Origin: Amaranthus tricolor
Taxonomy: Eukaryota > Streptophyta > Magnoliopsida > Caryophyllales > Amaranthaceae
Assembly: GCF_026212465.1 (NCBI RefSeq)
Contig: NC_080048.1
Coordinates: forward strand, 20,926,160 to 20,990,159
Reading direction: 5' to 3'
Length of the DNA: 64,000 nucleotides
Positions 1-13,900 of this stretch are shown in pieces (positions within the stretch are counted from its first letter, which is position 1; the number at the start of each line of letters is the position of its first letter). A model generated the notes under the pieces. It did no database searches. It saw only the letters and a program-made list of their open reading frames with translations, and was not told the DNA's origin. The translations under genes were made by a program, and so were the position numbers.

Positions 1-2850
1 ATATGACTATGATTTAAAATTCTAACCACTTTAACTCAATAATATATACCAAATAGAGTTGTGTGTCAATTTTCGTGCAAAACAAACTAAGTTTAAGCTA
101 CTTTATGTGCAAAAGTGCCAAAAACGCTTAAAAACCCTTAAAATCGCAACTTAACACGTAATTTCTAGCATGACTATGATTTACTATTGCAACCACTTCG
201 ACAAAATAATTTATACTAAATAGAGTTGTGGTCAAGTGTCGTGCAAAATAAACTAAGTTTGAGCTACTTTATGTGCAAAAGTGCCAAAAAAGATTAAAAA
301 CTCTTAAAATCGCAACTTAACACGTAATTTCTAGCATATGGCTATGATTTACAATTCTAACCACTTCAACACAATAATATATACCAAATAGAGTTGTGTG
401 TCCAGTTTCGTGCAAAACAAACCAAGTTTGAACTACGTTATGCGCAAAAGTGCCAAAAACGCTTAAAAACCCTTAAAATCGCAACTTAACATGTAATTTC
501 TAGCATATGACTATGATTTAAAATTCTAACCACTTCAACTCAATAATATATACCAAATAGAGTTGTGTGTCAATTTTCGTGCAAAACAAACTAAGTTTGA
601 GCTACTTTATGTGCAAAAGTGCCAAAAACGCTTAAAAACTTTTAAAATCGCAACTAAACACGTAATTTCTAGCATGACTATGATTTACTATTCCAACCAC
701 TTCAACACAATAATATATACTAAATAGAGTTGTGGTCAAGTGTCGTGCAAAATAAACTAAGTTTGAGCTACTTTATGTGCAAAAGTGCCAAAAACGCTTA
801 AAAACCCTTAAAATAGAAACTTAACACGTAATTTCTAGCATGTCTATGATTTACAATTCTAACCACTTCAACACAATAATATATACCAAATAGAGTTGTG
901 TGTCCAGTTTCGTGCAAAACAAACCAAGTTTTAGCTACTTTATGCGCAAAAGTGCCAAAAACGCTTAAAAACCCTTAAAATCGCAACTTAACACGTAATT
1001 TTTAACATATGACTATGATTTACAATTCTTACAACTTCAACACAATAATAAATTCCAAATAGTGTTGTGTGCCAAGTTTCACGCAAAACAAACCAAGTTT
1101 GAGAGCTACTTTTTGCGCAAAAGTGCCAAAAACACATAAAAACCCTTAAAATCGCAACTGAACACGTAATTTCTAGCATGTCTATGATTTACAATTCTAA
1201 CCACTTTAACACAATAATATATACCAAATAGAGTTGTGTGTCCAGTTTCGTGCAAAACAAACCAAGTTTTAGCTACTTTATGCGCAAAAGTGCCAAAAAC
1301 GCTTAAAAACCTTTAAAATCGCAACATAACACGTAATTTCTAGCAATTGACTAAGATTTATAATTCTAACCACTTCAAGTCAATAATATATATCAAATAG
1401 AGTTGTGTGTCAAGTTTTATGCAAAACGAACTAAGTTTCATACTTTATGTGCAAAAGTGCCAAAAACGCTTAAAAACCCTTAAAATCGCAACTTAACACG
1501 CAATTTCTAGCATGACTATGATTTACTATTCCAACCACTTCAACACAATAATATATACTAGATAGAGTTGTGGTCAAGTGTCGTGCAAAATTAACTAAGT
1601 TTGAGCTACTTTATGTGCAACAGTGCCAAAAACGCTTAAAAACCCTTAAAATCGCAACTTAACACGTAATTTCTAGTATATGACTATGATTTACAATTCT
1701 TACCACTTTAACACAATAATAAATTCGAAATAGTGTTGTGTGCCAAGTTTCCTGCAAAACAAACCAAGTTTGAGAGCTACTTTTTGCGCAAAAGTCCCAA
1801 AAACACATAAAAACCCTTAAAATCGCAACTGAACACGTAATTTCTAGCATGTCTATGATTTACAATTCTAACCACTTCAAAACAATAATATATACCAAAA
1901 TAGAGTTGTGGTCAAGTTTCGTGCAAAATAAACTAAGTTTGAGCTACTTGATGCGCAAAAGTGCCAAAAACGATTAAAAACCCTTTAAATCGCAACTTAA
2001 CACGTAATATCTAGCATATGACCATGATTTACAATTCTAACCACTTCAAAACAATAATACATACCAAATAGTGTTGTGTGTCAAGTTTTATGCAAAACGA
2101 ACTAAGTTTGAGCTACTTCATGTGCAAAAGTGCCAAAAACGCTTAAAAATCCTTAAAATCGCAACTTAACACGTAATTTCTAGCATGACTATGATTTACT
2201 ATTCCAACCACTTCAACACAATAATATATACAAAATAGAGTTGTGGTCAAGTGTCGTGCAAAATAATCTAAGTTTAAGATACTTTATGTGCAAAAGTGCC
2301 AAAAACGCTTAAAAACGCTTAAAATCGCAACTTAACACGTAATTTTTCGCATATAACTATAATTTACAATTCTTACCACTTCAACACAATAATAAATTCC
2401 AAATAGTGTTGTGTGCCAAGTTTCCTGCAAAACAAACCAAGTTTGAGAGCTACTTTTTGCAAAAGTGCCAAAAACACATAAAAACCCTTAAAATCGCAAC
2501 TCAACACGTAATTTCTAGCATGTCTATGATTTACAATTCTAACCACTTAAACACAATAATATATACCAAATAGATTTGCGGTCCAGTTTCGTGCAAAACA
2601 AACTAAGTTTGAGCTACTTTATGTGCAAAAGTGCCAAAAACGCTTAAAAACCGTTGAAATCGCAACTAACACGTAATTTCTAGCATATGACTATGATTTA
2701 CAATTCTAACCACTTCAACTCAATACTTTATACCAAATAGAGTTGTGTGTCAAATTTCGTGCAAAACAAACTAAGTTTGAGCTACTTTATGTGCAAAAGT
2801 GCCAAAAACACTTAAAAACCCTTAAAATCGCAACTTAACACGTATTTTCT

Positions 2851-4190
2851 AGCATGACTATGATTTACTATTGCAACCACTTCAACAAAATAATTTATAC
2901 TAAATAGAGTTGTGGTCAAGTGTCGTGCAAAATAAACTAAGTTTGAGCTACTTTATGTGCAAAAGTGCCAAAAAAGATTAAAAACTCTTAAAATCGCAAC
3001 TTAACACGTAATTTCTAGCATATGACTATGATTTACAATTCTAACCACTTCAACACAATAATATATACCAAATAGAGTTGTGTGTCCAGTTTCGTGCAAA
3101 AGAAACCAAGTTTGAACTACGTTATGCGCAAAAGTGCCAAAAACGCTTAAAAACCCTTAAAATCGCAACTTAACTCGTAATTTCTAGCATATCACAATGA
3201 TTTACAATTCTAACCACTTCAACTCAATAATATATACCAAATAGAGTTGTGTGTCAATTTTCGTGCAAAACAAACTAAGTTTGAGCTACTTTATGTGCAA
3301 AAGTGCCAAAAACGCTTAAAAACTTTTAAAATCGCAACTAAACACGTAATTTCTAGCATGACTATGATTTACTATTCCAACCACTTCAACACAATAATAT
3401 ATACTAAATAGAGTTGTGGTCAAGTGTCGTGCAAAATAAACTAAGTTTGAGCTACTTTATGTGCAAAAGTGCCAAAAACGCTTAAAAACCCTTAACGCAA
3501 CTTAACACGTAATTTCTAGCATATGACTATAATTTACAATTCTTACCACTTCAACACAATAATAAATTCGAAATAGTGTTGTGTGCCAAGTTTCCTGCAA
3601 AACAAACCAAGTTTGACAGCTACTTTTTGCGCAAAAGTGCCAAAAACACATAAAAACCCTTAAAATCGCAACTGAACACGTAATTTCTAGCATGTCTATG
3701 ATTTACAATTCTAACCACTTCAACACAATAATATATACCAAATAGAATTGTGGTCACGTTTCGTGCAAAATAAACTAAGTTTGAGCTACTTTATGTGCAA
3801 AAGTGCCAAAAACGCTTAAAAACCCTTAAAATAGAAACTTAACACGTAATTTCTAGCATGTCTATGATTTACAATTCTAACCACTTCAACACAATAATAT
3901 ATACCAAATAGAGTTGTGTGTCCAGTTTCGTGTGAAAACAAACAAGTTTTAGCTATTTTATGCGCAAAAGTGCCAAAAACACTTAAAAACCTTTAAAATC
4001 GCAACTTAACACACAATTTCTAGCATATGACAATGATTTATAATTCTAACCACTTCAAGTCAATAATATATATCAAATAGAGTTGTGTGTCAAGTTTTAT
4101 GCAAAACGAACTAAGTTTGAGCTACTTTATGTGCAAAAGTGCCAAAAACGCTTAAAAACCCTTAAAATCGCAACTTAACACGTAATTTCT
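2851..4190 (+). repeat. 8-monomer duplication, copy 1 (1,340 bp)
   Basis: The segment starts with the rare TACTATTGCAACC monomer carrying CAAAATAATTTATAC, and ends where the same monomer starts again at 4,191. Shared marks with copy 2 include the ACTCGTAATTTC variant (about 3,172 and 4,512), the AGCATATCACAATG variant, and the AACCCTTAACGC shortened tail (about 3,490 and 4,830). The offset is 1,339-1,340 bp at several points. Differences seen are single substitutions, such as GTGCCAAAA versus GTGCCTAAA near 4,645. Confidence 0.88.
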
Positions 4191-5530
4191 AGCATGACTA
4201 TGATTTACTATTGCAACCACTTCAACAAAATAATTTATACTAAATAGAGTTGTGGTCAAGTGTCGTGCAAAATAAACTAAGTTTAGGCTACTTTATGTGC
4301 AAAAGTGCCAAAAAAGATTAAAAACTCTTAAAATCGCAACTTAACACGTAATTTCTAGCATATGACTATGATTTACAATTCTAACCACTTCAACACAATA
4401 ATATATACCAAATAGAGTTGTGTGTCCAGTTTCGTGCAAAAGAAACCAAGTTTGAACTACGTTATGCGCAAAAGTGCCAAAAACGCTTAAAAACCCTTAA
4501 AATCGCAACTTAACTCGTAATTTCTAGCATATCACAATGATTTACAATTCTAACCACTTCAACTCAATAATATATACCAAATAGAGTTGTGTGTCAGTTT
4601 TCGTGCAAAACAAACTAAGTTTGAGCTACTTTATGTGCAAAAGTGCCTAAAACGCTTAAAAACTTTTAAAATCGCAACTAAACACGTAATTTCTAGCATG
4701 ACTATGATTTACTATTCCAACCACTTCAACACCATAATATATACTAAATAGAGTTGTGGTCAAGTGTCGTGCAAAATAAACTAAGTTTGAGCTACTTTAT
4801 GTGCAAAAGTGTCAAAAACGCTTAAAAACCCTTAACGCAACTTAACACGTAATTTCTAGCATATGACTATGATTTACAATTCTTACCACTTCAACACAAT
4901 AATAAATTCGAAATAGTGTTGTGTGCCAAGTTTCCTGCAAAACAAACCAAGTTTGAGAGCTACTTTTTGCGCAAAAGTGCCAAAAACACATAAAAACCCT
5001 TAAAATCGCAACTGAACACGTAATTTCTAGCATGTCTATGATTTACAATTCTAACCACTTCAACACAATAATATATACCAAATAGAATTGTGGTCAAGTT
5101 TCGTGCAAAATAAACTAAGTTTGAGCTACTTTATGTGCAAAAGTGCCAAAAACGCTTAAAAACCCTTAAAATAGAAACTTAACACGTAATTTCTAGCATG
5201 TCTATGATTTACAATTTTAACCACTTCAACACAATAATATATACCAAATAGAGTTGTGTGTCCAGTTTCGTGTAAAACAAACAAGTTTTAGCTACTTTAT
5301 GCGCAAAAGTGCCAAAAACGCTTAAAAACCTTTAAAATCGCAACTTAACACACAATTTCTAGCATATGACAATGATTTATAATTCTAACCACTTCAAGTC
5401 AATAATATATATCAAATAGAGTTGTGTGTCAAGTTTTATGCAAAACGAACTAAGTTTGAGCTATTTTATGTGCAAAAGTGCCAAAAACGCTTAAAAACCC
5501 TTAAAATCGCAACTTAACACGTAATTTCTA
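4191..5530 (+). repeat. 8-monomer duplication, copy 2 (1,340 bp)
   Basis: This is the tandem sister of the preceding 1,340 bp. The match ends near 5,530, where the next monomer is TACTATTCC and not TACTATTGC, so a third copy did not form. The following 171-bp-type monomer (about 5,690-5,870) carries two extra bases in A and C runs, near 5,822 and 5,838. These shift the minus-strand frame and explain a longer spurious open frame there. Confidence 0.85.
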
Positions 5531-6369
5531 GCATGACTATGATTTACTATTCCAACCACTTCAACACAATAATATATACTAAATAGAGTTGTGGTCAAGT
5601 GTCGCGCAAAATAAACTAAGTTTGAGCTACTTTATGTGCAAAAGTGCCAAAAACGCTTAAAAACCCTTAAAATCGCAACTTAACACGTAATTTTTAGCAT
5701 ATGACTATGATTTACACATCTTACCACTTCAACACAATAATAAAGTCCAAATAGTGTTGTGTGCCAAGTTTCATGCAAAACAAACCAAGTTTGAGAGCTA
5801 CTTTTTGCGCAAAAGTGCCAAAAAACACATAAAAACCCCTTAAAATCGCAACTGAACACGTAATTTCTAGCATGTCTATGATTTACAATTCTAACCACTT
5901 CAACACAATAATATATACCAAATAGAGTTGTGGTCATGTTTCGTGCAAAATAAACTAAGTTTGAGCTACTTTATGTTCAAAAGTGCCAAAAACGCTTAAA
6001 AACCCTTAAAATAGAAACTTAACACGTAATTTCTAGCATGTCTATGATTTACAATTCTAACCACTTCAACACAATAATATATACCACAATAGAGTTGTGG
6101 TCAAGTTTCGTGCAAAATAAACTAAGTTTGAGCTACTTGATGCGCAAAAGTGCCAAAAACGATTAAAAACCCTTTAAATCGCAACTTAACACGTAATATC
6201 TAGCATATGACCATGATTTACAATTCTAACCACTTCAAAACAATAATACATACCAAATAGTGTTGTGTGTCAAGTTTTATGCAAAACGAACTAAGTTTGA
6301 GCTACTTCATGTGCAAAAGTTCCAAAAACGCTTAAAAATCCTTAAAATCGCAACTTAACACGTAATTTC

Positions 6370-8207
6370 TAGCATGACTATGATTTACTATTCCAACCAC
6401 TTCAACACAATAATATATACTAAATAGAGTTGTGGTCAAGTGTCATGCAAAATAATCTAAGTTTAAGCTACTTTATGTGCAAAAGTGCCAAAAACGCTTA
6501 AAAACCCTTAAAATCGCAACTTAACACGTAATTTTTAGTATATAACTATAATTTACAATTCTTACCACTTCAACACAATAATAGATTCCAAATAGTGTTG
6601 TGTGCCAAGTTTCCTGCAAAACAAACCAAGTTTGAGAGCTACTTTATGCGCAAAAGTGCCAAAAACACATAAAAACCCTTAAAATCGCAACTCAACACGT
6701 AATTTCTAGCATGTCTATGATTTACAATTCTAACCATTTAAACATAATAATATATACCAAATAGAGTTGCGGTCAAGTTTCGTGCAAAACAAACTAAGTT
6801 TGAGCTAGTTTATGTGCAAAAGTGCCAAAAACGCTTAAAAACCGTTAAAATCGTAACTTAACACGTAATTTCTAGCATATGACTATGATTTACAATTCTA
6901 ACCACTTCAACTCAATAATATATACCAAATAGAGTTGTGTGTCAATTTTCGTGCAAAACAAACTAAGTTTGAGCTACTTTATGTGCAAAAGTGCCAAAAA
7001 CGCTTAAAAACCCTTAAAATCGCAACTTAACACGTAATTTCTAGCATGACTATGATTTACTATTGCAACCACTTCAACACAATAATTTATACTAAATAGA
7101 GTTGTGGTCAAGTGTCGTGCAAAATAAACTAACTTTGAGCTACTTTATGTGCAAAAGTGCCAAAAAAGATTAAAAACTCTTAAAATCGCAACTTAACACG
7201 TAATTTCTAGCATAAGACTATGATTTACAATTCTAACCACTTCAACACAATAATATATACCAAATAGAGTTGTGTGTCCAGTTTCGTGCAAAAGAAACCA
7301 AGTTTGAACTACGTTATGCGCAAAAGTGCCAAAAACGCTTAAAAACCCTTAAAATCGCAACTTAACACGTAATTTCTAGCATATGACTATGATTTACAAT
7401 TCTAACCACTTCAACTCAATAATATATACCAAATAGAGTTGTGTGTCAATTTTCGTGCAAAAGAAACTAAGTTTGAGCTACTTTATGTGCAAAAGTGCCA
7501 AAAACGCTTAAAAACTTTTAAAATCGCAACTAAACACGTAATTTCTAGCATGACTATGATTTACTATTCCAACCACTTCAACACAATAAAATATACTAAA
7601 TAGAGTTGTGGTCAAGTGTCGTGCAAAATAAACTACGTTTGAGCTACTTTATGTGCAAAAGTGCCAAAAACGCTTAAAAACCTTTAACGCAACTTAACAC
7701 GTAATTTCTAGCATATGACTATGATTTACAATTCTTACCACTTCAACACAATAATAAATTCGAAATAGTGTTGTGTGCCAAGTTTCCTGCAAAACAAACC
7801 AAGTTTGAGAGCTACTTTTTGCGCAAAAGTGCCAAAAACACATAAAAACCCTTAAAATCGCAACTGAACACGTAATTTCTAGCATGTCTATGATTTACAT
7901 TTCTAACCACTTCAACACAATAATATATACCAAGTAGAGTTGTGGTCAAGTTTCGTGCAAAATAAACTAAGTTTAGCTACGTTATGTGCAAAAGTGCCAA
8001 AAACGCTTAAAAACCCTTAAAATAGAAACTTAACACGTAATTTCTAACATATCTATGATTTACAATTCTAACCACTTCAACACAATAATATATACCAAAA
8101 TAGAGTTGTGGTCCAGTTTCGTGCAAAACAAACCAAGTTTTAGCTACTTTATGCGCAAAAGTGCCAAAAATGCTTAAAAACCTTTAAAATCGCAACTTAA
8201 CACGTAA
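6370..8207 (+). repeat. Source segment of an 18-monomer offset repeat (3,014 bp offset)
   Basis: Sequence here reappears 3,014 bp downstream, at about 9,384-11,221. The shared TGTCATGCAAAATAATC variant lies at 6,441 and 9,455, and the 171-bp-type monomer at 7,694 matches that at 10,708. At 11,222 the downstream copy jumps directly to the AGTATATAAC monomer. It skips two monomers (about 335 bp, 8,208-8,542) that are present here. That deletion converts the 18-monomer period into the 16-monomer period of the next entry (3,014 minus 335 equals 2,679). Confidence 0.75.
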
Positions 8208-8542
8208 TTTCTAGCATATGACAATGATTTATAATTCTAACCACTTCAAGTCAATAATATATATCAAATAGAGTTGTGTGTCAAGTTTTATGCAAAACGA
8301 ACTAAGTTTGAGCTACTTTATGTGCAAAAGTGCCAAAAATGCTTAAAAACCCTTAAAATCACAACTTAACACGTAATTTCTAGCATGACTATGATTTACT
8401 ATTCCAACCACTTCAACACAATAATATATACTAAATAGAGTTGTGGTCAAGTGTCGTGCAAAATAATCTATGTTTAAGCTACTTTATGTGCAAAAGTGCC
8501 AAAAACGGTTAAAAACCCTTAAAATCGCAACTTAACACGTAA

Positions 8543-11221
8543 TTTTTAGTATATAACTATAATTTACAATTCTTACCACTTAAACACAATAATAAATTCC
8601 AAATAGTGTTGTGTGCCAAGTTTCCTGCAAAACAAACCAAGTTTGAGAGCTACTTTTTGCGCAAAAGTGCCAAAAACACATAAAAACCCTTAAAATCGCA
8701 ACTCAACACGTAATTTCTAGCATGTCTATGATTTACAATTCTAACCACTTAAACACAATAATATATACCAAATAGAGTTGCGGTCAAGTTTCGTGCAAAA
8801 CAAACTAAGTTTGAGCTACTTTATGTGCAAAAGTGCCAAAAACGCTTAAAAACCGTTAAAATCGCAACTTAACACGTAATTTCTAGCATATGACTATGAT
8901 TTACAATTCTAACCACTTCAACTCAATAATATATACCAAATAGAGTTGTGTGTCAATTTTCGTGCAAAACAAACTAAGTTTGAGCTACTTTATGTGCAAA
9001 AGTGCCAAAAACGCTTAAAAACCCTTAAAATCGCAACTTAACACGTAATTTCTAGCATGACTATGATTTACTATTGCAAACACTTCAACACAATAATTTA
9101 TACTAAATAGAGTTGTGGTCAAGTGTCGTGCAAAATAAACTAAGTTGCTCTTTATATGCAAAAGTGCCAAAAAAGATTAAAAACTCTTAAAATCGCAACT
9201 TAACACGTAATTTCTGGCATAAGACTATGATTTACAATTCTAACCACTTCAACACAATAATATATACCAAATAGAGTTGTGTGTCCAGTTTCGTGCAAAA
9301 GAAACCAAGTTTGAACTACGTTATGCGGAAAAGTGCCAAAAACGCTTAAAAACCCTTAAAATCGCAACTTAACACGTAATTTCTAGCATGACTATGATTT
9401 ACTATTCCAACCACTTCAACACAATAATATATACTAAATAGAGTTGTGGTCAAGTGTCATGCAAAATAATCTAAGTTTAAGCTACTTTATGTGCAAAAGT
9501 GCCAAAAACGCTTAAAAACCCTTAAAATCGCAACTTAACACGTAATTTTTAGTATATAACTATAATTTACAATTCTTACCACTTCAACACAATAATAGAT
9601 TCCAAATAGTGTTGTGTGCCAAGTTTCCTGCAAAACAAACCAAGTTTGAGAGCTACTTTTTGCGCAAAAGTGCCAAAAACACATAAAAACCCTTAAAATC
9701 GCAACTCAACACGTAATTTCTAGCATGTCTATGATTTACAATTCTAACCATTTAAACATAATAATATATACCAAATAGAGTTGCGGTCAAGTTTCGTGCA
9801 AAACAAACTAAGTTTGAGCTACTTTATGTGCAAAAGTGCCAAAAACGCTTAAAAACCGTTAAAATCGTAACTTAACACGTAATTTCTAGCATATGACTAT
9901 GATTTACAATTCTAACCACTTCAACTCAATAATATATACCAAATAGAGTTGTGTGTCAATTTTCGTGCAAAACAAACTAAGTTTGAGCTACTTTATGTGC
10001 AAAAGTGCCAAAAACGCTTAAAAACCCTTAAAATCGCAACTTAACACGTAATTTCTAGCATGACTATGATTTACTATTGCAAACACTTCAACACAATAAT
10101 TTATACTAAATAGAGTTGTGGTCAAGTGTCGTGCAAAATAAACTAACTTTGAGCTACTTTATGTGCAAAAGTGCCAAAAAAGATTAAAAACTCTTAAAAT
10201 CGCAACTTAACACGTAATTTCTAGCATAAGACTATGATTTACAATTCTAACCACTTCAACACAATAATATATACCAAATAGAGTTGTGTGTCCAGTTTCG
10301 TGCAAAAGAAACCAAGTTTGAACTACGTTATGCGCAAAAGTGCCAAAAACGCTTAAAAACCCTTAAAATCGCAACTTAACACGTAATTTCTAGCATATGA
10401 CTATGATTTACAATTCTAACCACTTCAACTCAATAATATATACCAAATAGAGTTGTGTGTCAATTTTCGTGCAAAAGAAACTGAGTTTGAGCTACTTTAT
10501 GTGCAAAAGTGCCAAAAACGCTTAAAAACTTTTAAAATCGCAACTAAACACGTAATTTCTAGCATGACTATGATTTACTATTCCAACCACTTCAACACAA
10601 TAAAATATACTAAATAGAGTTGTGGTCAAGTGTCGTGCAAAATAAACTACGTTTGAGCTACTTTATGTGCAAAAGTGCCAAAAACGCTTAAAAACCTTTA
10701 ACGCAACTTAACACGTAATTTCTAGCATATGACTATGATTTACAATTCTTACCACTTCAACACAATAATAAATTCGAAATAGTGTGGTGTGCCAAGTTTC
10801 CTGCAAAACAAACCAAGTTTGAGAGCTACTTTTTGCGCAAAAGTGCCAAAAACACATAAAAACCCTTAAAATCGCAACTGAACACGTAATTTCTAGCATG
10901 TCTATGATTTACATTTCTAACCACTTCAACACAATAATATATACCAAGTAGAGTTGTGGTCAAGTTTCGTGCAAAATAAACTAAGTTTAGCTACGTTATG
11001 TGCAAAAGTGCCAAAAACGCTTAAAAACCCTTAAAATAGAAACTTAACACGTAATTTCTAACATATCTATGATTTACAATTCTAACCACTTCAACACAAT
11101 AATATATACCAAAATAGAGTTGTGGTCCAGTTTCGTGCAAAACAAACCAAGTTTTAGCTACTTTATGCGCAAAAGTGCCAAAAATGCTTAAAAACCTTTA
11201 AAATCGCAACTTAACACGTAA
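8543..11221 (+). repeat. 16-monomer HOR, copy 1 (2,679 bp)
   Basis: The segment begins at a monomer with TTTTTAGTATATAAC and repeats as the next 2,679 bp. Offsets agree at independent marks: TTTCTGGCATAAG (9,214 and 11,893), AAGTTGCTCTTTATATGC (9,142 and 11,821), TGTCATGCAAAATAATC (9,455 and 12,134) and the 171-bp-type monomer (10,708 and 13,387). Only a few base differences were noticed, for example GTGTGGTGTGCC here against GTGTTGTGTGCC in copy 2, and ACTGAGTTTG against ACTAAGTTTG. Identity looks well above 99%, estimated by eye. Confidence 0.88.
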
Positions 11222-13900
11222 TTTTTAGTATATAACTATAATTTACAATTCTTACCACTTAAACACAATAATAAATTCCAAATAGTGTTGTGTGCCAAGT
11301 TTCCTGCAAAACAAACCAAGTTTGAGAGCTACTTTTTGCGCAAAAGTGCCAAAAACACATAAAAACCCTTAAAATCGCAACTCAACACGTAATTTCTAGC
11401 ATGTCTATGATTTACAATTCTAACCACTTAAACACAATAATATATACCAAATAGAGTTGCGGTCAAGTTTCGTGCAAAACAAACTAAGTTTGAGCTACTT
11501 TATGTGCAAAAGTGCCAAAAACGCTTAAAAACCGTTAAAATCGCAACTTAACACGTAATTTCTAGCATATGACTATGATTTACAATTCTAACCACTTCAA
11601 CTCAATAATATATACCAAATAGAGTTGTGTGTCAATTTTCGTGCAAAACAAACTAAGTTTGAGCTACTTTATGTGCAAAAGTGCCAAAAACGCTTAAAAA
11701 CCCTTAAAATCGCAACTTAACACGTAATTTCTAGCATGACTATGATTTACTATTGCAAACACTTCAACACAATAATTTATACTAAATAGAGTTGTGGTCA
11801 AGTGTCGTGCAAAATAAACTAAGTTGCTCTTTATATGCAAAAGTGCCAAAAAAGATTAAAAACTCTTAAAATCGCAACTTAACACGTAATTTCTGGCATA
11901 AGACTATGATTTACAATTCTAACCACTTCAACACAATAATATATACCAAATAGAGTTGTGTGTCCAGTTTCGTGCAAAAGAAACCAAGTTTGAACTACGT
12001 TATGCGGAAAAGTGCCAAAAACGCTTAAAAACCCTTAAAATCGCAACTTAACACGTAATTTCTAGCATGACTATGATTTACTATTCCAACCACTTCAACA
12101 CAATAATATATACTAAATAGAGTTGTGGTCAAGTGTCATGCAAAATAATCTAAGTTTAAGCTACTTTATGTGCAAAAGTGCCAAAAACGCTTAAAAACCC
12201 TTAAAATCGCAACTTAACACGTAATTTTTAGTATATAACTATAATTTACAATTCTTACCACTTCAACACAATAATAGATTCCAAATAGTGTTGTGTGCCA
12301 AGTTTCCTGCAAAACAAACCAAGTTTGAGAGCTACTTTTTGCGCAAAAGTGCCAAAAACACATAAAAACCCTTAAAATCGCAACTCAACACGTAATTTCT
12401 AGCATGTCTATGATTTACAATTCTAACCATTTAAACATAATAATATATACCAAATAGAGTTGCGGTCAAGTTTCGTGCAAAACAAACTAAGTTTGAGCTA
12501 CTTTATGTGCAAAAGTGCCAAAAACGCTTAAAAACCGTTAAAATCGTAACTTAACACGTAATTTCTAGCATATGACTATGATTTACAATTCTAACCACTT
12601 CAACTCAATAATATATACCAAATAGAGTTGTGTGTCAATTTTCGTGCAAAACAAACTAAGTTTGAGCTACTTTATGTGCAAAAGTGCCAAAAACGCTTAA
12701 AAACCCTTAAAATCGCAACTTAACACGTAATTTCTAGCATGACTATGATTTACTATTGCAAACACTTCAACACAATAATTTATACTAAATAGAGTTGTGG
12801 TCAAGTGTCGTGCAAAATAAACTAACTTTGAGCTACTTTATGTGCAAAAGTGCCAAAAAAGATTAAAAACTCTTAAAATCGCAACTTAACACGTAATTTC
12901 TAGCATAAGACTATGATTTACAATTCTAACCACTTCAACACAATAATATATACCAAATAGAGTTGTGTGTCCAGTTTCGTGCAAAAGAAACCAAGTTTGA
13001 ACTACGTTATGCGCAAAAGTGCCAAAAACGCTTAAAAACCCTTAAAATCGCAACTTAACACGTAATTTCTAGCATATGACTATGATTTACAATTCTAACC
13101 ACTTCAACTCAATAATATATACCAAATAGAGTTGTGTGTCAATTTTCGTGCAAAAGAAACTAAGTTTGAGCTACTTTATGTGCAAAAGTGCCAAAAACGC
13201 TTAAAAACTTTTAAAATCGCAACTAAACACGTAATTTCTAGCATGACTATGATTTACTATTCCAACCACTTCAACACAATAAAATATACTAAATAGAGTT
13301 GTGGTCAAGTGTCGTGCAAAATAAACTACGTTTGAGCTACTTTATGTGCAAAAGTGCCAAAAACGCTTAAAAACCCTTAACGCAACTTAACACGTAATTT
13401 CTAGCATATGACTATGATTTACAATTCTTACCACTTCAACACAATAATAAATTCGAAATAGTGTTGTGTGCCAAGTTTCCTGCAAAACAAACCAAGTTTG
13501 AGAGCTACTTTTTGCGCAAAAGTGCCAAAAACACATAAAAACCCTTAAAATCGCAACTGAACACGTAATTTCTAGCATGTCTATGATTTACAATTCTAAC
13601 CACTTCAACACAATAATATATACCAAGTAGAGTTGTGGTCAAGTTTCGTGCAAAATAAACTAAGTTTAGCTACGTTATGTGCAAAAGTGCCAAAAACGCT
13701 TAAAAACCCTTAAAATAGAAACTTAACACGTAATTTCTAACATATCTATGATTTACAATTCTAACCACTTCAACACAATAATATATACCAAAATAGAGTT
13801 GTGGTCCAGTTTCGTGCAAAACAAACCAAGTTTTAGCTACTTTATGCGCAAAAGTGCCAAAAATGCTTAAAAACCTTTAAAATCGCAACTTAACACGTAA
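11222..13900 (+). repeat. 16-monomer HOR, copy 2 (2,679 bp)
   Basis: This is the tandem sister of the previous 2,679 bp. The junction near 11,222 joins AACCTTTAAAATCGC to AGTATATAAC, whereas at 13,900 the same left context continues into AGCATATGACAATG. This marks a clean recombination point within an otherwise identical stretch. The right-hand part of this copy (from about 12,400) was later included in the 4,853-bp duplication, so it gives a relative age: the 16-monomer event came first. Confidence 0.86.
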
